A DNA stretch of 64,000 bases. Origin: Clostridia bacterium (GTDB lineage Bacteria; Bacillota; Clostridia; Acetivibrionales; STF1-152). The notes beneath the pieces were generated by a model, which was not told where the DNA came from, made no database searches, and worked only from the letters and a program-made list of their open reading frames with translations. A program made the translations under genes and the position numbers. The DNA is taken from positions 1 to 64,000 of the forward strand of contig JANQLN010000057.1 of assembly GCA_028280575.1 (NCBI GenBank), written 5' to 3'. Shown here one piece after another: positions 19,479 through 30,001 of this stretch (the first letter of the stretch is position 1; the number at the start of each line of letters is the position of its first letter).

Positions 19479-20459
19479 TTAAATATCATCTTTCAGCTTT
19501 ATAGGAAAATATCTTTGCATTTGTTTATAGCCAAGTCCCTTTTCTATATCTTTATAGGCAATATCTCTTCCGTCTTCATATAAGTAAGGCATATTGAACA
19601 TAACATTGCGGTCTTTGTCAAACTCAAAATTTGTGTTTTCAATCCATCGACCAACTTTATCTTCCACTTTATTTATACTCTCATTATCTTCGTCTATACT
19701 GACTGCCATAGCGTACAAGCCTCCTGGAAAATCGTATAATTTAAAAGGACTTAAATCCACATTGGCAACACCATCTTTAACGGCGCATATCCATTCAGCT
19801 TTGTCATTTTTAGAAATCAAAAAATCAAAACAATCGAAAATCACATTCTTATACAAATGACAATACTGCCATAGTTGGTACATATATCCGCCTTCTTTAA
19901 ACATTTCCCCCCACGGTTGGTCTCCACACGTTACCGCCTTGAATTCTGGTATCCTAACGACCATTATATCAGGAATTTTTTTATCTAATTTTTCCGTTAT
20001 TTCAATCAAGCGGTTTATATTGGAGGGTTTACCAATATATTCGATGTTTATTAAATGTGTTTCAATCTCTTTAGCCTTATTATACAGCAGTTTTATATCT
20101 GAGTTTTCTGCAAAGTTCACTTGTTCTATTTCGCGTATAAAATCCAGCACGATTTCTTTCAACTCATGCAAAAGCGAAACCTCATCGTCTATACTCTGCA
20201 CTTTTTTCCCCAACACTTCTAATACTACATCGGAACCAGAAGTGTTGAAAACACGTTGAATGTCTTTTATGCTGATATTCAGCTTACGTAAAATTAGTAT
20301 TTGTTCAAGTCGCCTAATAGCATTTTCGTCGTACATTCTATATGCGTAGTCATCACTTCGAGTGCTAGACAGCAATCCCATGTCCTCATAATAACGCAGT
20401 GTACGGGCTGTAATGTCATATTTGCTTGACACATCTTTGATTTTGATTAGGTTGTTCAC
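19479..20459 (-). CDS. MerR family regulator with GyrI-like effector domain
   Basis: IKDVSSKYDITARTLRYYEDMGLLSSTRSDDYAYRMYDENAIRRLEQI. Confidence 0.88.
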   Translation of the reverse strand: MNNLIKIKDVSSKYDITARTLRYYEDMGLLSSTRSDDYAYRMYDENAIRRLEQILILRKLNISIKDIQRVFNTSGSDVVLEVLGKKVQSIDDEVSLLHELKEIVLDFIREIEQVNFAENSDIKLLYNKAKEIETHLINIEYIGKPSNINRLIEITEKLDKKIPDIMVVRIPEFKAVTCGDQPWGEMFKEGGYMYQLWQYCHLYKNVIFDCFDFLISKNDKAEWICAVKDGVANVDLSPFKLYDFPGGLYAMAVSIDEDNESINKVEDKVGRWIENTNFEFDKDRNVMFNMPYLYEDGRDIAYKDIEKGLGYKQMQRYFPIKLKDDI

Positions 20460-20951
20460 TTGTTTCGACCTCTTTTCTTAATTACAATGATAAACTTATT
20501 ATAAAGTCTTCCCCAAAGGAAGAGTCAAGAGGGTAATACTGCTTTCTATGGAAAATATAAATACTCTTTGTAAGTCATCATTGACAAGTAGCTCCTATTA
20601 TAACATAACTCTCCTCCAAAAAAATATAGTCTATGTCTCTTGGCTTATTTTCCTTTGCAATAACACTATACTTTCACAATAACTCGAGTTGATGCCATTG
20701 ACGTCTTTGGCTGATTTTTTAACCCTTGCATTTGAGGGAACATATCCAATATGATTTTAACAACTTCTTCAGAAATGACGTGCGTGGGAACATGTCAATA
20801 AAAAACCACATTATGTTTTATACTGCAAAAGTGTGAGTTCTCATATAGTTTGAAATTTTCTGAACGTAAAATCAACGTTTGAGACCATGTTTTATGACTA
20901 AGTTTGAAAAGTTTTCTCAAATAGTTTGAAAAAAACTTTTAAGGAATTGAA

Positions 20952-21629
20952 CTTTATGGTCTATATTATAACTCTGCAAAGCTTAACAGCGTATGTATAC
21001 AATTCAATGAAGAAAATAATGGAAGCAGAGAAAAATTTAAAGTAAAATATGATCCTCATAATCTCTCAAAAATATATGTTTATGATCATTTAATAAATCA
21101 ACAGTGGATTGAAGTTCCTGCTAAATGCCAGGAATATGCAGATGGCTTAACTGAATGGGAACACAATGAAATAAGAAAGCATGCTAGGATAAAATTTGGT
21201 GAGGTTGATATAATAGGTCTTGCCAAATCAAAATCACTTATAAGAAAAAAAATAGATGCATTTTCCGGATATTCAAAAAAACAAATTGCCAAAGCTAAGA
21301 GGATTGACTCATCAAATGAAATAGCAGATTGTAACTTAACTAATAAGATTGAGTTGAAACTTGTTGATGAAAAAAAAGAACCCTTTAAAAATACAGGTTA
21401 TGTAATATGTGAAAAATCTCAAAACAAAGTTTCAAGTGAGATTTTTAACAAAGAGGATAAGATAATAACTCTTGACTATGTTAATATACCTAAAGACTCT
21501 AAAAAAAGTAAAAAAGGCACCAATAAAAATAAAACTTTAATCGCTGAAAGTTTTATACTGGAAGCTGATCAAGACTTGACTGAAAGTGATTTAAATGGAT
21601 TTAACTTTATCAGCGAGGAGAGAGAATAA
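20952..21629 (+). pseudogene. TnsB/TniA transposase, C-terminal remnant
   Basis: frame upstream of ORF 21354 stays open: GLYYNSAKLNSVCIQFNEENNGSREKFKVKYDPHNLSKIYVYDHLINQQWIEVPAKCQEYADGLTEWEHNEIRKHAR..., Mu-type transposase C-terminal barrel; catalytic DDE domain absent. Confidence 0.82.
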
Positions 21630-22613
21630 GTGTTTATTGAAGATAATTTTAACATAGAAGCTACATATAAAAAGATGCATTTTTTAAAACACTTGACAAT
21701 AAAATATCCTCTTATGCAATCCATCCATAATTGTCTATACAAATGTCAACTGAGCACCCTTTATTCTGATACTCCTGAATGCATGAGTATTCTAGGCCCT
21801 TCCCGTTCAGGCAAAAGCAAGTTAGTAAAATCCTATTTTAAAAAATTTCCTGATAAGAGAACACCAGAAGGAATAATAAAAAAGATTTTGTATTGCACTG
21901 TTCCAATCCCTGGTGTTAGAGGAGCTTTAGGTCCTGCAATGCTTGAATCTTTAAAAGATCCTTTTTACAAGAAAAAACAATTAAGTGCAGATAGAAATTT
22001 TAGAATAATTGAATTGATAAAAAAATGTAAAGTTGAATTAATTATAATAGATGAAATTCAACACATTGTAGATAGAAATAATAACCGTTTACTTAGAGAA
22101 TCTGCTGATTGGTTTAAATATATACTAGAACAGACCAATGTATCTTTTGTTTTTGTAGGGCTAAAAGAATCTAAAAAAATATTCTGGGGAAATGAACAAT
22201 TGAGAGCAAGAGTACGTAATAACTTTAATACATCAGCCTTTACATATTCTAAAGAATACCGGGCTTTTCTTTATAGCCTTGATTTGTCTTTATCAAAAAT
22301 GGGTCTCAAAATATCCAACTTAGCAGATCCAGATACTGCAAAAAGAATATACTTAGCTTCTCAAGGGCTCATTGGTAACATAATGACTCTAATTAAAGAA
22401 GCTGTATTCATCACTTTACAAAAAAATCAATCTGTATTGACATTTGATAACTTATTTGAGAGCTATGAGAATAAATTAACTGATATCTATTCAAAAAATC
22501 CTTTTGATATCCAGTTTAGTGTTTCCAAAGCAATGCAGGAGTTTACGCCATTGCCAAAAATTGATTCAGAACTATCTGGGCCAATGACAAATAATCGAAT
22601 AAATACAAGATGA
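21630..22613 (+). CDS. tniB: TniB/TnsC-like AAA ATPase
   Basis: Walker A GPSRSGKSK; IIDEIQHI Walker B; immediately follows transposase remnant. Confidence 0.9.
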   Translation: MFIEDNFNIEATYKKMHFLKHLTIKYPLMQSIHNCLYKCQLSTLYSDTPECMSILGPSRSGKSKLVKSYFKKFPDKRTPEGIIKKILYCTVPIPGVRGALGPAMLESLKDPFYKKKQLSADRNFRIIELIKKCKVELIIIDEIQHIVDRNNNRLLRESADWFKYILEQTNVSFVFVGLKESKKIFWGNEQLRARVRNNFNTSAFTYSKEYRAFLYSLDLSLSKMGLKISNLADPDTAKRIYLASQGLIGNIMTLIKEAVFITLQKNQSVLTFDNLFESYENKLTDIYSKNPFDIQFSVSKAMQEFTPLPKIDSELSGPMTNNRINTR

Positions 22614-22781
22614 AAATAATTATAAAACTGATTTATAATTATTTGATAAAATATTGATTGGTAATTATTAATCTATTGACTTAAAATTAACAATGATATA
22701 CCATTAATTCACAATGGTAGTATATTACTGACTAAACAATTTATAAATTAATTATGTAATAATAAATCTAAGGAAGTGTAA

Positions 22782-23237
22782 TTGATGAGTAATTGGTATA
22801 ATGTAAATAACCAATCTGATATAGATTATTTAATAAAGATTTATGGTGGGTTTCATGATGCTTGTATAACAGAACTTCGTTATATGAGTGGAGCTGATGT
22901 AAATGAGAATTTATCAATGGGGTTTGGAGAATCTATAGATAGAAAACTATTTGTGATATTTAAAAGGCAATGGAAACCGATAAAAATTGAATTATTGTTT
23001 CAAGGAATGCGTCAAATGAATGTTGCTGGTTGGCAAAATTGCTATTTTTGTGATATATTTGATTGCTATCTTGCGCTACATAATGACTTGATAAAAGGAA
23101 GAGATGATAGATTAATTGTATGGGCAGATAATGCTGGATTTAATCCGAAGGAGCTTTACGAAAGGGATAGTCTTTGTGAGCCAATAACAACATATGTAAT
23201 TTCAGAAAAATTAAAATGGAGGTTACTTGAAAATTAA
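22782..23237 (+). CDS. hypothetical cargo protein
   Basis: 151 aa; GGFHDACITELRYMSGADVNENLSM; inside the transposon; preceded by AAGGAAG. Confidence 0.65.
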   Translation: MMSNWYNVNNQSDIDYLIKIYGGFHDACITELRYMSGADVNENLSMGFGESIDRKLFVIFKRQWKPIKIELLFQGMRQMNVAGWQNCYFCDIFDCYLALHNDLIKGRDDRLIVWADNAGFNPKELYERDSLCEPITTYVISEKLKWRLLEN

Positions 23238-23407
23238 CTTGAGTCATAGAGTATAATGTAAAGTAAGTTTGACATACAATCTTTATAAAAAGAAAACTAT
23301 TAATTACAATTATTTCATTTAAATGTAATGTTGATAATATCAATAATTTGGTATATATTGGTTCTTCAGTGAAACTTTTTTTAACAAATAACATTCGTTA
23401 TATATTA

Positions 23408-24718
23408 TTATGTATAACCTATTGCTTTATAGAAATTATTCACCTCAATTTTCCTAATATATATTGACTTGAGTCCAAAATGAGAAATATCAATTTTAAT
23501 ATCTATGCTAAATAAAGATAACCAATGGAGAAAAATGTAAAATGTATTTATATCATAATTTTTAAAATATTCTTTTTTAACTTCAAATAAGTTTACATAA
23601 TTAGAAATATCTTTATCAATTAATAAATCACCTTTATCTATGAACTTCTTAAAAAAAGCAGTTAAATACTCTATTTGAGAATATGCTTTTTCGGTTTTTT
23701 TTATTTTATAATTTATTTTAAGTAATTTGGCCAAATCTATATCAAAGACAAGCCTAGCCCATTTATGTATACTATACCTTCCTCTGTAACTATTATTATA
23801 TTCAAAATTTTTGATGAAATAATATGATGTGAATCGTGCTTTATAAGAAAGCCAGCATTCTTTACTGATGAATTTTAAATCCATAAATTGATTTATTATT
23901 TTAAATTTATACTTTCCAATATAGTTATCTAGAAACATACCAAATTTTGTAGACCAATCATTTATAATTTCATATATATATCTATATGTGTGAAATCTGC
24001 CTTTAATTGTATTATCGTCAATAAGATTATTAAATTTTATAGAACCGTAATTATCATTAATAAGTTTGTCCAAAACTAATACTAATTTTAGAAATTCAAT
24101 ATCATTGCATTTAAAAGGCAGTACAGGTCTCTTTATTTTTTCAGAAATGTTATATGCACTATTAATATATTGCTGTAATTTTATAATGGAAGATATCCTA
24201 CAATATTCTGGTTTGCTAGCTGCTAAATACTTTCTACAATAACAAATCCCACTTGTTAAATTTTTAGAAAAAACCTTATAACCGCAATGTGTACATTTTT
24301 CAATTAAAGTAGTATTATGCTTAACACAGAACTTATTTAAAGCAAGCATCCACGAAAGTCTTTGATAGTTGTTTTCTTTCAAACATAATGGACAAAATTT
24401 TACAGAACAAGAATCAAATCCATTAAATGGATATTGGGATTTTATTTCTTTATTTTTATACCAAGACCCAAAAATGTATTTGTGAATTGTCATGTTATAG
24501 ACTTGCTCCACTTTTAAGTTTGCTATATGTGCTATTCTTTTTATTGTTTCAATGTCCTTAATACGATTAATAGTATGATTATCTGTATTTATACGAATAT
24601 TAACATGACTTTTTATCCAAAAATAAGGTACACTATTCTCAATAGCTAATCTATTTAAATAGCTTGCCAAACTTTCATCTTCATATGGTTTAGGATGAAA
24701 AAGAAGTTTATCACTCAT
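23408..24718 (-). CDS. tniQ: TniQ/TnsD-like target-selection protein
   Basis: FHPKPYEDESLASYLNRLA TniQ N-terminus; CPLC...CVKH...CTHCGY zinc motif. Confidence 0.9.
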   Translation of the reverse strand: MSDKLLFHPKPYEDESLASYLNRLAIENSVPYFWIKSHVNIRINTDNHTINRIKDIETIKRIAHIANLKVEQVYNMTIHKYIFGSWYKNKEIKSQYPFNGFDSCSVKFCPLCLKENNYQRLSWMLALNKFCVKHNTTLIEKCTHCGYKVFSKNLTSGICYCRKYLAASKPEYCRISSIIKLQQYINSAYNISEKIKRPVLPFKCNDIEFLKLVLVLDKLINDNYGSIKFNNLIDDNTIKGRFHTYRYIYEIINDWSTKFGMFLDNYIGKYKFKIINQFMDLKFISKECWLSYKARFTSYYFIKNFEYNNSYRGRYSIHKWARLVFDIDLAKLLKINYKIKKTEKAYSQIEYLTAFFKKFIDKGDLLIDKDISNYVNLFEVKKEYFKNYDINTFYIFLHWLSLFSIDIKIDISHFGLKSIYIRKIEVNNFYKAIGYT

Positions 24719-24774
24719 ATTATTCCTCTAGTAAAATTTTATAAGATTATAGAATCTAATCTTATAAAAAAACC

Positions 24775-24865
24775 GAGGCTGGAAATCAGCCCCAATTATT
24801 TCAAACTTTCTGCAAATTTTTTTCACACTTTTTGCAAATAATTTCAAACTTTTTGCAAACTCACA
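24775..24865 (-). mobile_element. right end of the Tn7-like element
   Basis: reverse complement TGTGAGTTTGCAAAAAGTTTGAAATTATTTGCAAAAAGTGTGAAAAAAATTTGCAGAAAGTTTGAAAT: three iterated motifs. Confidence 0.85.
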
Positions 24866-24893
24866 GCAAAAGATAACACCATTATTATATTGC

Positions 24894-26021
24894 TTAAACA
24901 AAACCATTTTTACCTATTATAATGGGCCAGTTGCTATCGCCTTTAAGGTTTTTGCCTCCTGTTATCCTTACATTTTTGTCAAGTATGGCATATTCAAGGT
25001 AGGTTCCTTCCTCAATTACGGAGTCCTGCATTATGATGCTGTCCTTAATTACCACATCCTTGTTTACAGTAACGCCCCTGAAAAGGACACTGTTAATGAC
25101 CTTGCCTTCTATGATGCAGCCATCCGCTACTATGGAATTGGAAACTTCTGCTTCTTGATTATATTTTGCCGGGGTCTCGTCCTTGACTTTTGTGTAAACC
25201 TTTCCTTCCCTTAGAAAAAGTTCATAAATCAAATCAGGCTTGAGAAGCTCCATGTTGCATTTATAATATCCCCTTACTGTGCTTATATTTCTCCAGTAGC
25301 CCTCAAACTTGTATCCGTACACCTTCATGGTTTCCAGTTTCCTTATCAGTATATCCTTGACAAAATCATAGTTCCCGTGAGCTACACATTTTTCAATAAG
25401 TGATATCAAAAGCTCTCTTTCAAGGAAATATATGCCCATGGAACCAAGGTTTGTTTCAGGATTCAAGGGCTTTTCCTGCAGGTCTGTAACTCTTTGATTC
25501 TCGTCAGTTTTAATAATGCCAAGCTGGCTCAGTTCATCCTTAGTGAAATCATCCATTTTTCTGTATGCAATGGTCACATCAGCCTTGTTTTCCATATGAA
25601 ATTCCAGCATTTTTTCAAAATCCATTTTATATACCGAATTCCCCTGTACTATAACGACATATTTTTCATCACTTCTTTTAAGGAAAGTAAGATTATTATA
25701 AAGAGCATCCGCACTTCCTTTATACCAGCCGGAGTCGTCATTTCCCATTGAAGGCGGAAAAATAAATAAGCCGTCCCTTTTTCTGTCTAAATCCCATTCC
25801 TTGCCTGAACCCAGATGATCCATTAATGATCTGAAGCTGAATTGGGTAATCACTCCAACATTTGTTATGCCTGAGTTAACCATATTGGAAAGAGCAAAAT
25901 CTATAGCTCTGTATTTTCCAGCAACCGGTATGGCCGAACTCGATCTTATAGCAGAAAGGTCTTTAAGCTGAGGTTTTTTCCATCCGGTTAATATAATACC
26001 CATCACTGAAATCATTCGCAT
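24894..26021 (-). CDS. glgD: glucose-1-phosphate adenylyltransferase subunit GlgD
   Basis: ADP-glucose pyrophosphorylase fold, GlgD-type; likely start MRMISVMG (ORF track 26069). Confidence 0.92.
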   Translation of the reverse strand: MRMISVMGIILTGWKKPQLKDLSAIRSSSAIPVAGKYRAIDFALSNMVNSGITNVGVITQFSFRSLMDHLGSGKEWDLDRKRDGLFIFPPSMGNDDSGWYKGSADALYNNLTFLKRSDEKYVVIVQGNSVYKMDFEKMLEFHMENKADVTIAYRKMDDFTKDELSQLGIIKTDENQRVTDLQEKPLNPETNLGSMGIYFLERELLISLIEKCVAHGNYDFVKDILIRKLETMKVYGYKFEGYWRNISTVRGYYKCNMELLKPDLIYELFLREGKVYTKVKDETPAKYNQEAEVSNSIVADGCIIEGKVINSVLFRGVTVNKDVVIKDSIIMQDSVIEEGTYLEYAILDKNVRITGGKNLKGDSNWPIIIGKNGFV

Positions 26022-27292
26022 TCTTCCCCCTTCAAAACGCTTTGTCCCGATTCTACAACAAAAGAACAATAGTTATTCTGATTTATTCCGACTTCAATAA
26101 CAACATTTTTCCCAACCTGTAAATTATCAGGCAATGATGCTTTTTCTCCAATAACCGTTATGCCGCAATTATAAAGGTCCGGTCTTTTCTCATTGGCAAT
26201 ATTTTCTCCTATTCCTATTTTAACATTGTCTCCACAAACAACACTCTCGCTGATTATTGCTTTATCAATTATTGAATTCCTACCAATAAAGCTGTTGGAC
26301 ATTACAATTGAGTCCTTAATTACTGCTCCTGAGGAAACATAAACTCCAGGAAACAAAACAGAATTATTAACTTCCCCATAAATCATACATCCCTCAGCAA
26401 CAATTGAAGTTTTTATTCTGCCTTCCGGAGCAACATAATGGGCTGGTTTCACAGGATTGGGAGTATATATTTTCCAATCAGGGTCATAAAGATTAAATTC
26501 AGGCACCCTTTTAACCAGGTCCATATTTGATTCCCAATATGATTGAATTGTGCCGACATCTCTCCAATATCCGTCAAATCTATATGCCCACATGCTTTTA
26601 CCATCGTTAAGCATTTTGGGTATGATATTCTTACCAAAGTCGTGGACGGACGCCTTATCCTGGTCATCATTTATCAGATATTCCCTGAGGATTTTCCAAC
26701 TGAATACATATACCCCCATCGAAGCCAGAGTATTTTTTGGCTGGGCAGGCTTTTCTTCAAATTCAAATATCCTATCCTCATTATCAGTATTCATAATCCC
26801 ATATCTGCAAGCTTCATGCAAAGGCACTCCAATCACGGAAATCGTCGCATCCGCCTGTTTTCCCTTATGGAAACCAATCATCTTTGAATAGTCCATTTTA
26901 TATATGTGGTCTCCTGAAAGAATAATAACATACTTTGGAGATACTTTATCTATGTAGTCAATATTATGAAATATGGCATTTGCAGTTCCAAGATACCATT
27001 GACCTGCGTCCTCAGTCATATAGGGAGAGAGCACCGTAACACCTCCTGTAATTCTGTCCATATCCCAAGGCTTGCCAATACCTATATGTGAATTGAGTTT
27101 TTGAGGACGGTACTGGGTGAGCACACCTACATTATCAATACCGGAATTAATACAATTACTCAAAGAAAAATCAATTATCCTGTACTTGCCTCCATACAAA
27201 ACCGCAGGTTTGGCTATTTTTTTTGTCAATACTCCAAGCCTGCTGCCTTGTCCTCCCGCAAGCAAAAGCGCCATAATTTCCTTTTTCATCAA
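26012..27292 (-). CDS. glgC: glucose-1-phosphate adenylyltransferase
   Basis: [37 protein letters not shown]. Confidence 0.96.
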   Translation of the reverse strand: MMKKEIMALLLAGGQGSRLGVLTKKIAKPAVLYGGKYRIIDFSLSNCINSGIDNVGVLTQYRPQKLNSHIGIGKPWDMDRITGGVTVLSPYMTEDAGQWYLGTANAIFHNIDYIDKVSPKYVIILSGDHIYKMDYSKMIGFHKGKQADATISVIGVPLHEACRYGIMNTDNEDRIFEFEEKPAQPKNTLASMGVYVFSWKILREYLINDDQDKASVHDFGKNIIPKMLNDGKSMWAYRFDGYWRDVGTIQSYWESNMDLVKRVPEFNLYDPDWKIYTPNPVKPAHYVAPEGRIKTSIVAEGCMIYGEVNNSVLFPGVYVSSGAVIKDSIVMSNSFIGRNSIIDKAIISESVVCGDNVKIGIGENIANEKRPDLYNCGITVIGEKASLPDNLQVGKNVVIEVGINQNNYCSFVVESGQSVLKGEECE

Positions 27293-27539
27293 TATTTACC
27301 TCCTCTTAAAAGGATATATCGTCACGCATATTCCACATACAGCCCCCTTATGTGCCTAAAGTGATAAATTGCGTTGTTCCCAGCAAACACTGCTATGCTT
27401 TATTAATACCACATATGAAATATATTATATCATAAATAACTAAAAAGATTGATTTTTCATTGATGACTTTTAATGCCGTATGCTATAATAAAATAACATT
27501 AAAACTATAAAGAAAAAGCTTTAGGGAGCATAAAATAAA

Positions 27540-28079
27540 ATGAGTCTTATGGGAACCAACAATGAACTTGCAGAAAGCAAGCTTGTTCTGCTTTACTTGC
27601 TTGAAAAACTGAATATGAAATTAAACAACCTCCAGCTAGTAAAAATAGTTCTTGAAAACAATTTTATGAACTATTTTTTCCTGCAGCAATTTCTAAATGA
27701 GCTTGCAGCTAAAGAAATGATTAAAAGAGTTTCCTCAGAAGGTAAGGCATATTATATGATAACCCAAACAGGCAGGGAAACATTGGGATATTTCATAAAA
27801 ATGATTCCATTAACAATACGCTCAAATATTGACAACTCAATAGCCAAAATTAAAAAAAATCTAAAAAACGAAACCCTGATAAAAGCTGATTACATACCTG
27901 AAAGTGAAAGGGAATTCATTGTAGTGTTATCAATACATGAAGACAGTTTTCCCCTTGTTGAACTGAAATTAACGGTTGGAACAAAAAATGATGCAATCAG
28001 GATATGTGATAATTGGGAAAAAAATTCACAGCTCATTTACTCTGAAATAATCGACAGCCTAATGAAGAGCAGGAATTAG
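27540..28079 (+). CDS. DUF4364 family protein
   Basis: wHTH-type 179-aa protein, ELAESKLVLLYLLEKLN. Confidence 0.75.
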   Translation: MSLMGTNNELAESKLVLLYLLEKLNMKLNNLQLVKIVLENNFMNYFFLQQFLNELAAKEMIKRVSSEGKAYYMITQTGRETLGYFIKMIPLTIRSNIDNSIAKIKKNLKNETLIKADYIPESEREFIVVLSIHEDSFPLVELKLTVGTKNDAIRICDNWEKNSQLIYSEIIDSLMKSRN

Positions 28080-28230
28080 CCTTTAATAATTCCTCAAGCT
28101 TTTTTTTAGATTCATCATATTTTATTTGAGCCTGGTTCTTTTTTTCAGCATCGTCTGAGACATTTTTCAGCATTATCTGATTAATCTTATAAAGTTTTAT
28201 TGCTTCTTCCACTTTTTTTATTTCGTCCAT
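28033..28230 (-). CDS. small hypothetical coiled-coil protein
   Basis: MDEIKKVEEAIKLYKINQIMLKNVSDDAEKKNQ; AAGGAGGAG RBS; 3' overlaps convergent neighbour. Confidence 0.55.
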   Translation of the reverse strand: MDEIKKVEEAIKLYKINQIMLKNVSDDAEKKNQAQIKYDESKKKLEELLKANSCSSLGCRLFQSK

Positions 28231-28339
28231 CAAAAAAACTCCTCCTTTTTAAAAAATTGCCTTAAATATTGTGCACCTGCTTTTTTTATTTTATGCTGAA
28301 CACATAAATAAAATGTTATATTTATGTTAATTATATCTG

Positions 28340-29611
28340 TTACCTTATATAATCGAATTCCAAATCGTATATTTTTACAGTTTCCCCTTCATTAATTCCT
28401 AAATTTTCCAGAGCATCAATAACCCCTCTGCTTTTTAAAGCCCTTTGGAAATACTGCAGGGAATCATGGTTATCCAAATTGGTAGACTCTAAAAGTCTCT
28501 CAATCCAAGCCCCTGTAACAATATAAACGCTGTTTTCCTTATATATGTCAAAAGGCTTTTGTTCTTTAGGCCTGTATACCACTTCTTCCTCAATATCCTC
28601 AGCCAAAGGTACCTCGGGAAGGTCTTTAAGCATTCGGGCAATACTTGACAGCAAAGGCTTTAAACCTTGTTTCGTAACAGATGATATTGGAAAAATTTCG
28701 AATCCTGTATCCGATATTTCCTGCTTAAAAAGCTCTACGGTATCCCCGTCACAGGCATCTGTTTTATTCGCAGCAATAATCTGGGGCTTTTCAGAAAGCC
28801 TTAGGCTGTAATTTTTAAGCTCCCGGTTTATAATATGAAAATCACTTGCAGGATCTCTGCCTTCAGTTCCTGCAACATCTACAACATGAACTATAAGCCT
28901 GGTTCTTTCAATATGTCTTAAAAAATCATGTCCAAGGCCTGTACCTTCACCGGCACCTTCAATGAGACCTGGTATGTCAGCCATCACAAAACTGTCTCCA
29001 TATTGTGTCCTGACAACTCCCAGGTTAGGTGAAAGAGTTGTGAAATGATAATTTGCTATTTTTGGCCTTGCTTCCGTAACAACCGAAAGCAATGTCGACT
29101 TACCCGCATTAGGAAATCCGACCAACCCTACGTCAGCAATAAGCTTAAGCTCTAGGGTCACCCACATTTCCTCCCCATTATACCCGCTTTTGGCAAAAGT
29201 GGGAGCCTGGCGGGTGGGTATAGCAAAATTACTGTTGCCCTTTCCTCCTTTTCCTCCCCTGGCAACTATTCTTCTGTCTCCTCCAGTTGTAAGGTCAGCA
29301 ATTACCCTTTGCGTTTCACTTTCTCTTATAATTGTTCCAGGCGGTACTTTTATAATAATATCTTTACCGTCACTGCCTGTCTTGTTGGCACTGCTTCCAT
29401 CATAACCAAACTCGGCTTTATAGTGGCGCTTGTATCTGAAATCCGAAAGGGTTCTCATACTTGCATCAACCTCAAACACTATATCTCCGCCCTTCCCTCC
29501 GTTTCCTCCGTCGGGTCCGCCTGCCGGGACATACTTTTCTCTCCTGAAAGAAACTGCACCATTTCCTCCCTTACCTGCCTTAATAAAAATTTTCGCAACA
29601 TCAATAAACAT
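28340..29611 (-). CDS. obgE: Obg family GTPase
   Basis: glycine-rich Obg domain, GFPNAGKSTLLS, DIPGLIEGA, C-terminal OCT domain. Confidence 0.97.
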   Translation of the reverse strand: MFIDVAKIFIKAGKGGNGAVSFRREKYVPAGGPDGGNGGKGGDIVFEVDASMRTLSDFRYKRHYKAEFGYDGSSANKTGSDGKDIIIKVPPGTIIRESETQRVIADLTTGGDRRIVARGGKGGKGNSNFAIPTRQAPTFAKSGYNGEEMWVTLELKLIADVGLVGFPNAGKSTLLSVVTEARPKIANYHFTTLSPNLGVVRTQYGDSFVMADIPGLIEGAGEGTGLGHDFLRHIERTRLIVHVVDVAGTEGRDPASDFHIINRELKNYSLRLSEKPQIIAANKTDACDGDTVELFKQEISDTGFEIFPISSVTKQGLKPLLSSIARMLKDLPEVPLAEDIEEEVVYRPKEQKPFDIYKENSVYIVTGAWIERLLESTNLDNHDSLQYFQRALKSRGVIDALENLGINEGETVKIYDLEFDYIR

Positions 29612-29671
29612 AACGGTCCTCCAAAAACTACCGTATAAATACTAACCTTTTTTTGACTGCAGCAATGCAAA

Positions 29672-29693
29672 AAAATCCCGGCTGGCCGGGATT
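29672..29693 (-). terminator. intrinsic terminator/attenuator upstream of obgE
   Basis: AATCCCGG-CTGG-CCGGGATT followed by T-run on minus strand. Confidence 0.6.
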
Positions 29694-29719
29694 CTTAATG
29701 CACTAATCAATTATGCAAA

Positions 29720-29998
29720 TTACGCCTGCAGAATACTCACCTGCTTTTTATTTTTACCTTTTCTTTGAAATTTTACTCTTCCGTCAGTCAGTGCAAATAA
29801 GGTATCGTCCTTACCTCTTCCCACATTTTCTCCAGGGTGTATTTTTGTTCCTCTCTGCCTTACAAGAATATTACCCGCAAGGACAAACTGCCCGTCACCC
29901 TTTTTAACTCCGAGTCTTTTTGATTCGCTGTCACGTCCGTTCTTGGAACTTCCCACACCTTTTTTATGTGCAAATAGCTGGATATTAATTCTAAACAT
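29720..29998 (-). CDS. rpmA: 50S ribosomal protein L27
   Basis: [31 protein letters not shown] with Prp-cleavable N-terminus [13 protein letters not shown]. Confidence 0.97.
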   Translation of the reverse strand: MFRINIQLFAHKKGVGSSKNGRDSESKRLGVKKGDGQFVLAGNILVRQRGTKIHPGENVGRGKDDTLFALTDGRVKFQRKGKNKKQVSILQA

Positions 29999-30001
29999 AA
30001 A

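Larger units (their letters stand above)
20832..24865. mobile_element. Tn7/Tn5053-like (TniA/TniB/TniQ) transposon with 5'-deleted transposase
   Basis: ends TGTGAGTT...AACTCACA; three AGTTTGAAA-type repeats per end; 7-bp direct repeat GCAAAAG at 20825-20831 and 24866-24872; encodes TnsB C-terminus, TnsC/TniB-like ATPase and TniQ. Confidence 0.88.

Noticed and set aside
21098-21292. 64-aa minus-strand ORF
   Set aside because: Antisense to the well-supported TnsB C-terminal frame.
20832-24865. CRISPR-associated transposon
   Set aside because: TnsB/TnsC/TniQ genes suggested a CAST, but there is no Cas12k or Cascade ORF and no CRISPR array or repeat pair between the ends.
17704-24865. A 7.2-kb composite element from the outer left end to the right end
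   Set aside because: Flanks do not match (GTCACAA versus GCAAAAG), whereas the inner element has exact GCAAAAG on both sides.
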